64,000 bases of DNA from Chalara sp. BL73. Lineage: Eukaryota; Ascomycota; Leotiomycetes; Helotiales. The position numbers and the translations under genes were made by a program. The stretch is taken from the NCBI GenBank assembly GCA_918026815.1, contig CAKJVC010000012.1, forward strand, positions 2,232,001 through 2,296,000, in the 5' to 3' direction. Of the stretch, positions 57,440-64,000 are shown piece by piece (the stretch's first letter is position 1; every line of letters begins with the position of its first letter). The notes below the pieces were generated by a model. That model saw only the letters and a list, made by a program, of their open reading frames with translations, made no database searches and was not told the DNA's origin.

Positions 57440-58447
57440 TTATGCCGCCTCAAATGCATCGTTCAGATACCCCACAAAACTTTCCTTGATTCGCTGTGCC
57501 GGCACTGCATTCTTCCTATTCAAGCTGATGAATTGCCTTCTCAACCTCTGCAAAGCTGCCAACCCGATAGGATTTGCAGGTAACTCAACCGTCAAATCTG
57601 CGTTATCTCCCTCTCCTACCGAAACTTCTCCTCCACCTTCTCCGGGATGGTCTTTCGTCCATTCCAAAATCCTGTTCAGGATGTTCTGAGTACTGCGATC
57701 GAGCTCATATAAGAAGTCTTCACTTGTTGAAGCTTTCATCACCGTCGCCTGGTTTGGCCTCACTATCCTCCTCCCGCCGTCTGCTTCTGTTCCAATCACC
57801 GCATCCCATATGCCGTCACAATCAGGTGTTTCGTCCTCCCAAACCACTGTGAATAGCGGACTATCCCACCGTGCGAACGCATTCGGTTCCTCGTAGCGAT
57901 AGACCAAATTTTCCCAGCACTCACTCGCATATGGCTTCTCCTCCTCTCGTACCTCACCCTCTGTTGCTAATCGTACCTGATTTACTTCCCTAGCCCGATC
58001 CACCGCTGTCCCAATATGGACCACACAATGCGGTGTCCGCACCGCCTTTGCTTCGCAATACAGCTGGTACCTCCATCCTTTGATATAATTCGCGTGGTCT
58101 AGGATCACAATGTCCTTATTGCTTAGCACACGCTTCACTGCGGCATATATTGTGGCTCGGGCATCTTTTTCTGACGAGTTGTTCGAACGCTCGTGGACAT
58201 CTTTGGACTCAAGATTGTAGACGGTACGTGGGATTGAGAGAGTATGGTCGGAAATTAAGTGCACACGTAGACTGGAGGACGGATGTGTGTTTGGGAGGGA
58301 AGAGATGCGGTCTTGGAGATAGGCTTGTAGTTGCGCGGCCCGATGTGATTTTCCCGAGGTAGGATAACCAGTGATAATTATTAACTGCCAGAAGACGTCA
58401 GAACAGGAAATTTCGTGATCATATAGGAGTTGAGAACTTACTGGCAT
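57440..58447 (-). CDS. kti12: KTI12, Elongator-associated tRNA modification factor
   Basis: Two coding exons (58442-58447, 57440-58384) give 316 residues, close to yeast Kti12. The start MPLIIITGYPTSGKSHRA places the P-loop GYPTSGKS at residues 8-15. Later blocks include VILDHANYIKGWRYQLYCEA, a CENLVYRYEEPN-like ECWENLVYRYEEPNAFARWD segment, and the C-terminal FLYELDRSTQNI with RLRRQFISLN. KTI12 is a P-loop ATPase that binds tRNA and supports Elongator in making mcm5/ncm5 modifications at wobble uridine. The 57-nt intron (58385-58441) leaves the reading frame open, so an unspliced reading produces a false 399-residue protein with a non-conserved N-terminus. The first coding exon is two codons long. 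Confidence 0.93.
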   Translation of the reverse strand: MPVSSQLLYDHEISCSDVFWQLIIITGYPTSGKSHRAAQLQAYLQDRISSLPNTHPSSSLRVHLISDHTLSIPRTVYNLESKDVHERSNNSSEKDARATIYAAVKRVLSNKDIVILDHANYIKGWRYQLYCEAKAVRTPHCVVHIGTAVDRAREVNQVRLATEGEVREEEKPYASECWENLVYRYEEPNAFARWDSPLFTVVWEDETPDCDGIWDAVIGTEADGGRRIVRPNQATVMKASTSEDFLYELDRSTQNILNRILEWTKDHPGEGGGEVSVGEGDNADLTVELPANPIGLAALQRLRRQFISLNRKNAVPAQRIKESFVGYLNDAFEAA

Positions 58448-58536
58448 GTTCAATAGATATATTGTGCTGGGCTTCAGAAGACATTTTTGAACTACCTGCG
58501 ATTTGGGCAGAATTTTGGTGGTAGTTAATCTGATAA

Positions 58537-58550
58537 GATTAGATCTAATC
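58537..58550. promoter_or_regulatory. 14-bp palindrome upstream of KTI12
   Basis: GATTAGATCTAATC is a perfect dyad about 90 bp upstream of the KTI12 start and directly adjoins ACGTG, giving CACGTG at 58550-58555. This is probably promoter architecture; the binding factor is unknown. Confidence 0.35.
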
Positions 58551-58555
58551 ACGTG

Positions 58556-60971
58556 TATCTCTTCCCACCAGACTACATGACACATACTCCCAATATCTGT
58601 GAAGTTTGTAATCCTATGACTAGGTGACCAGTACTTCACATCGAGGGTCTAGCGATACGTAAGCAGATAATTGTCACTTCGCTGCGTCGCATACTCGAAG
58701 TCGTGTAGGGAAGCCTCGAACTCTATGGAGTTGCAATCTTTCGTGTGTATTCTGTATGTTCGCTCCTTTCGACTCGTATGAGCATGACAAGATGAATAAT
58801 AGACAAAGGTTAGGTGCCAACCTAGAATAGGATGGAAGGATAACCTCATGATGTTTTTTGCCAGAAGCGCTGGCAGGGGAAGAGCAATTGCTCAATGGGG
58901 AACTCATTGCACATAGAAAGGAATCTGAGGATGTCATAAATTGTAGTCATTATACCTCCCAGGAGAAAGTGATTAAGCTACGAGTCTGAGAGCAGTAAAC
59001 CATAATGAGGAGGCGTGAGTATTATGTCCGGTAGCAAGGGATTTCAGAGGCTCTATATTTCCTTTCGCGGAAAGTCTCTCCTGGAATCGACTTAATAGGT
59101 ATTGATTTTATCACCAGTATTAGGCCTCTTCGGGCTGTCAAACCATGACGGAGCCTTGTGCTACAAAGAACGCGATATAGAGGACCAGACTCGTGGGCGA
59201 ACCGTTGACAATAAGCTTCATCAAACTTTGTAGAGCATAGAAGGAAGATAGCTGCAGAGTCATAGACTACAAGAACCCTCTAGAAGCGATTTGAGGACGA
59301 CAAAAAGCAATAAGAGTCTTCGAGGTGTTTTAGGCTTTTGAATTAGCACAGTTATCAACCCGGCCATGGTCGCACCAGAAGCATTTTTGCAGTTTTTCAT
59401 ATACTGAAAGTGATCAGGCTAGCACGATTCTTAGCCTGGGCTGTTGCTCGACCTTTCTGCCTTCAGATCCTCAGGAAGCCAACCTGGGATGATGAGGTAT
59501 TGTATAGCTCTAGAGAGGAAGTGCATCGTCAACATCAGTATCTGAACCTGGAACTCCATTGCCAGACAACGGACCAGCCATGCTCTATCAAAGATATGCG
59601 ACTGCTGGCCAATAGCGCTCTTAGCACAGCTGGCAGTGATAACTGAAAGAAGCCTTGAGGTCAGTCAGTGTGGATGGTATTTTCTGAGCGGCGGCCTATA
59701 TGGTGAGCTGTACAACTCGGCCTTCCTACTCGTAAGCTTTGTCTTGCTCTCGTGGACCAACAATCCTCCACAGTGGACACGAGTGTGGCAGCTTAACTTC
59801 GGCCCCTCAGAAATGACTTAAATCAATGGACAAATCATAGATACATAGAGCTTGCCCATCCCAATCATTGGCTGACTTTGCGTCCATTTCTAATAAACTG
59901 CATAAGGATTGCAGGCTGCAGGCCGCTACAACAGCTTTCAGAGCTCTGATTGCCAATCATAACAAAGGGTACTCACACGTTCTATGCAAGAATCGAAAGC
60001 TCGCGGGAGTTTGCTTCAGTTGCACTGCCTCGAGGGGTGTCGAGGGGTCTCCAGAGCATGATTCAGGAACGATGCAAAGCTTTCAGGATGTGTTTGGAAC
60101 ATCAATCTCGGTGATGAGGGGGAAAGGGTGATTAGCAGGTCGATCAACAGACTTTCAGGAACAACATCGCTTCCACCAGACGGAAGGACACAAAGCTGGA
60201 AAAGGGCGGGCCGTGTACGAAAATCGGTGACGTCCCTTTGCGGGATTTCCTTGATTGACAGCGGGGCATTCTCTAAGTCCTCCAGCCCCCTACCATTGAC
60301 CGATACCAATTGGCTCAGGGTGTTGGCAGAAGCAAATGGGCTATTGTCGTGATTGTTGGAGGGGGGTTAAGCCTTCACTCTCATACGTGGATGTGGGCAC
60401 TTCTGCGGCCAAGTCAAGTGTGCCATTGCGAATCACAATGTCTTCCCGAATTGATTCGTGACATTTGATGCACGAGAGAGGAGATATCACGCCGCGAAAA
60501 GCGCATTCTGTGCATCCCCGACAAATAGAATTGCAACCAGGACCATGCTCACGAGAAAGAAAGGCAGGCCCATATTTCCCTGCAAGGTGATATGTTCATA
60601 AGATTGTCTAATTCAAGCGAGCTGGTCGCCAGCGCATCAGTGTCTCATGCAGCGGTCAGCGAAGCGACAAGCATAAGGAGTCGACACCCCCCACATTGTC
60701 CTCCATCTACAACATTCATCTTTTTTTTCCACACCAAAACCATCATCACCCTCATCACACCTCAGCTTAATCACCTGCCCGCCTCTATTTCACCCGCAGG
60801 ATACCTCCCTATTAATTTTCATCCCATTCTCCCTACTACTAGTTGCCAGTCTTTATAACTCTAGGATTTGCAACAGAGATTCTACTGCTACTTCTACTAC
60901 TGTTCCAGTAGCCAACGCAATTACGACCCTAAAAATTAAAAAGAGGAGATTCCATTTCATAGAGGATTCCA
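58556..60971. other. Intergenic region
   Basis: About 2.4 kb without a supported gene. Some open frames of 60-100 codons occur on both strands (for example 60016-60309, minus), but none shows a recognisable motif. The last 250 bp become CT-rich and probably form the leader of the zinc-finger gene. Confidence 0.45.
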
Positions 60972-62379
60972 ATGACTTGTGTCCAATCTCAGGCCTTGAA
61001 CCTTCAGCCGGATACCATGGCAGGATACAAACCACAAACCTTATCCCGGACAAAGGCCGCCAGGTATATTCTTTCCCAATCTTGCCTGTTTGCTATTGCT
61101 TTTTGGGGGGAGTTTTGTCTTCACAAGCTTGCATGATGTTGTCCGAAAGTAGTGTCTTTTTTTTTGTTCAGAGCAACTGCATCGATGGCACCCCAGGATT
61201 CCAATCCGGTACTCCCATGTTTCCGAGGATGGACCTACAGGATATTCACGTGTCCCAGTCACGCTGTCAATCTCCGTTTACTTACCTACCGAGGATGATC
61301 ATGTGATCCTTAATATATAATGTTATGGCTTCAACTCGTGAAGAGTTTGAACTTGCCAATGGGTAAGTATGTCCCTTATAGGGCTTGGATTGCATGCCTA
61401 CCAGTTCCATGACTATCTGGAATCATACCCCGGAAATATCCAGTGGACTATTTTTCGCACCAGCCCAGGTCAGTCATAATGCCGTTCCATGGCGAGAAGA
61501 GATGGACCAAGATTCGACAAAACCAACGTAGGCTCCAGTCTAGAAAGGTTCCAGATGTGGATCTGCAATTCCTGCGGAGACATCATAACGACTCGCTCCA
61601 GGTCATCTTTGTGCCGTCACAAGGTTATATCGTTAAAGCGGTGCTATTTTTTTTGTCACTGCTTGACAAGCCTTTATTCAAGGTGCTTTGCGTTCCCAGA
61701 AAGGATTGATGGACAAGCCAACGTCAAAGCCGAGAGGACCATATGCACGCTCCATTCCAGGATACCAACATGTTCCGGCCATACCATTAAGGGATACCAA
61801 TTGCATAGGAGTTCAGCCCCATGAGATGTACTCGGAAAGAGAAGACCGTTATCGACCGTAACAGAGGGTCTCAAAGGCATCTATTTATGCCGCTGGAGTA
61901 CGTACATATACTCATCGCCGACTTATTGTCTGGCCTGCTACCCCTGTATTCGCGCTGAGATAAACTAACCGATGCTATTGTTACTTTGTTTGCAGACGTC
62001 TCCTCGCCATAATGTAGCCTCTGTCAACGGATTGCCACGGATTGCTCTGAACTGTTTTAAGGTGCCATACCTGCACATGGATTCCGTGGATTCTTGCTCT
62101 ACACTATGCTTTCTTTCATTGTTGCCAACTGGATAATTGCCTACGCACTAGGTGTGCATACAACCCCAGGATTCGAGACACCACTCTTAGCCTGCCCCTG
62201 GTCTGTAAAATCTTGTGGCCCCTTATTGAGATTGAGCTTTACTGACTGATCTGATGTATAGGATAGTTCCAGGGACTGATGTTGCTTATCGTTGCAATTG
62301 TTATCATTTCCTTTGTTCATCGATTGTGATGCGTTCAATGAAACAGTGGTTGCACAGCACACTAACCCAAATCGTGTAG
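60972..62379 (+). other. Upstream exons, probably of the zinc-finger gene (structure unresolved)
   Basis: Several coding-like segments with good splice sites occur. The exon 60972-61063 (ATG start) joins 61172 or 61174 onward and contains GFQSGTPMFPRMDLQDIH. A second ATG-initiated set is 61325-61362, 61444-61468 and 61555 onward, and gives MWICNSCGDIITTRSRSSLC, a zinc-finger-like motif with two Cys followed by His. Further blocks lie near 61700-61855 and 61995-62060. Phases fit locally, but stops occur between blocks, so I cannot give one model. They may be alternative first exons or two small genes before the main exon at 62380. Confidence 0.4.
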
Positions 62380-64000
62380 CGGCTATTCAAATGTTACTTC
62401 ATTTGTATCTGGAAATCCTGGACTTTCTTTCCGTCATACAGAACCTACCCAGGGCAATCACAGTGGATCATGGACCGAGACTGGTGAAGGTCAACAGTAC
62501 TTCCAGGAATCCATAACCCAAGGACTCTCCCTAAATGGATTTTCTGACTCGCTCAATTCCTTTTCTGCTGGTCAGATGCTTCAACAAGGTCAAGTAGATG
62601 CCCATGGACCAGTATCTGGAACTCAATGGAACGCTGAAGCGTCCTCAGTGAATGGTGAAGCAATGTCCCGCTTGCCATCTCAGGATTCTGTCGGCGCCCA
62701 CGCTTTAAGGAATTTGACCTCAACCAGCAACTCATATGATCAAGATGGCTCAGCGAGGATTTACTCTAATCTTCCCCAGAGCTCATATCATTTATCATCT
62801 GCTAGATCAGACGTCACAGGCAGGTCAAGCCCTGATAATTTGGCAGTGTATACTCCTAGACAGCATGTGGACTTACAATCCTACGATAATTTCCCATACT
62901 CCAGTGGAGAGGATTTCCCTGAGAACCATCCAGTCTACAATGGAACATCATATGACGTGTTTGCCGCCAGCACTACCGAGGAGACTTTCATGTCATTGTC
63001 AGCCCAGGCCCCAATGAAGCAGGACTCTATCATATACAGCAACACCCTAAATGGGTCTCCTATCTGGGAAGGGCCAGGATTTTCAGATTCCCGAAGGTCA
63101 TCACCCACCCTTGAGGATTGGACCCTCCCTGGTCCTCAAATGGTCTCAGCGACAAGCAGCCCAACTGAATACTCGCCCGTTTTAGAAGGACTATCTCCCA
63201 CCACAACATATACCCAGGATTACCCAGAACTCGTGGATCTCCCACCATACACATCTAGTGAACGGGTTGCAAAAAAGCCAGTTGGCCCACGTGTATCTAA
63301 AGTCACTAGTGACATCATCGCTAGAAGCCAGCGCTTTCCCGGCGCTCCTGAAGCTTCTGATGAATCTCTCAGGTTTGTAGGCCGTACCGGCCTGGACGTT
63401 GATAATACTGCCCGGGATCATCATCTTTATCACAATGTGCGTGTGAGGTCCGACGGATTATACCACTGCCCATGGGAGGGCCAAGAAGGCTGTGGCCACA
63501 AGCCTGAGAAATTGAAGTGTAATTACGAGTAGGAGCCCCTTCAATCGCATCAACATTGAGATCCCTTGAGCGTAGCTAACACAATCTGCACGACAGTAAA
63601 TTCGTAGATTCTCATCTTAAGCCATACCGGTGCAAGGTGAGCGTATGCGAGAACTCACGTTTCTCTTCGACAGCATGTCTTCTCCGCCATGAGCGGGAGG
63701 CGCACGGTATGCACGGCCACGGAGAAAAGCCTTATACCTGTACATATGAAGGTTGTGACCGCGGTATTGAAGGCAATGGCTTCCCACGCCACTGGAATCT
63801 CCGCGACCACATGCGTCGGGTACACAATCATTCTGGACCTACCAAGAGTTCCGCTAGCGACTCGCCACCTCCATCCAGCGCCCCCCCTCGTGGAAAAAAC
63901 AAGCGCAAGGCCGAGGTCGCAGAGTCCGTTCCCGCCAAAAGGATTGCCACCCCACCTGTAGTCATGCCAAAGGAGCCAAGCTTGCTGGAACATTACCATG
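62380..64000 (+). CDS. C2H2 zinc-finger transcription factor, partial (C-terminus and N-terminal exons incomplete)
   Basis: The main exon is 62380-63528 (acceptor after CACTAAC branch and GTGTAG) and is followed, after a 68-nt intron with a GCTAACAC branch, by an exon from 63597 that runs off the window. The N-terminal 300 codons are Ser/Thr/Pro/Gly-rich with a transactivation-type composition. The DNA-binding region starts at YHCPWEGQEGCGHKPEKLKC and continues with CNYDKFVDSHLKPYRC, then fingers with RFSSTACLLRHEREAHG, KPYTCTYEGC and GFPRHWNLRDHMRRVH. This arrangement is a conserved ascomycete C2H2 cluster. A bipartite nuclear signal KNKRKAEVAESVPAKR follows. Targets are unknown. The start of the protein lies in the unresolved exons upstream. 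Confidence 0.85.

Noticed and set aside
58448..58639. Open upstream frame that would extend KTI12 by 64 residues
   Set aside because: The segment is not conserved-looking, and KTI12 proteins start with MPL directly before the P-loop. The consensus intron at 58385-58441 explains the open frame.
59868..60309. Open frames of 87-97 codons on both strands
   Set aside because: Overlapping frames with no motif, codon pattern or splice context that would support a gene.
1..64000. CRISPR arrays, prokaryotic operons, Shine-Dalgarno sites, large biosynthetic gene cluster
   Set aside because: Intron-rich eukaryotic genes throughout, no regularly spaced repeats, and no polyketide, peptide or terpene synthase core enzyme seen.

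Overview
The window is nuclear DNA of a filamentous ascomycete (Pezizomycotina). The helotialean Leotiomycetes are my best guess, from the general look of the genes only. The evidence for a fungus is the short spliceosomal introns (about 42-90 nt, GT-AG, many with a CTAAC/CTAAT branch site), monocistronic genes on both strands, CT-rich leaders, and gene families typical of these fungi (URB2, CYM1/PreP, taxilin, 2EXR protein, Galpha class I, ornithine decarboxylase, KTI12, DUF3468-type regulator). I rebuilt exon structures by hand. Most predicted CDS close to a multiple of three with intact family motifs.

Layout. 1-4.4 kb: the 5' part of a RidA-like protein (minus, leaves the window) and an amino-acid/choline-type permease. 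4.4-12 kb: a conserved acidic protein of unknown function, nitronate monooxygenase, RPB11, LSM5 and a DEDDy 3'-5' exonuclease. 12.7-15 kb: ornithine decarboxylase behind an 815-nt leader region without any ATG. 15.3-21 kb: the CYM1/PreP mitochondrial presequence protease, divergent from a taxilin-like coiled-coil protein. 21.5-28 kb: a fungal-specific transcription factor, an aldo-keto reductase and a 2EXR protein. 28-33.7 kb: the eight-exon nucleolar URB2/NPA2 gene and a MIC10 gene. 33.7-36.2 kb: AT-rich and gene-free. 36.2-44.3 kb: a Lys/Glu-rich protein with a J-like WHPDR end, a divergent aldo-keto reductase/zinc alcohol dehydrogenase pair, and a membrane-anchored coiled-coil protein. 44.3-48 kb: gene-poor. 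48-51.3 kb: a class I G-protein alpha subunit and an unrecognised secreted protein. 51.3-57.4 kb: a gene-poor block with a 28-bp perfect palindrome and G/T-skewed DNA. 57.4-58.4 kb: KTI12. About 61-64 kb: a multi-exon C2H2 zinc-finger regulator that runs off the window.

Function. Most genes are housekeeping: transcription (RPB11), RNA processing (LSM5), ribosome assembly (URB2), tRNA wobble modification (KTI12), mitochondrial proteostasis and cristae (CYM1, MIC10), polyamine synthesis (ODC) and signalling (Galpha). Accessory content is limited to the oxidoreductases, permease, secreted protein and regulators. I saw no defence island, CRISPR array, intact transposon or large biosynthetic cluster. 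The most interesting signals are gene-structural: long ATG-free leaders on ODC and Galpha, three introns that are multiples of three with no in-frame stop (one directly at the ODC cofactor lysine), two GC-AG introns, and start-codon-only or two-codon first coding exons.
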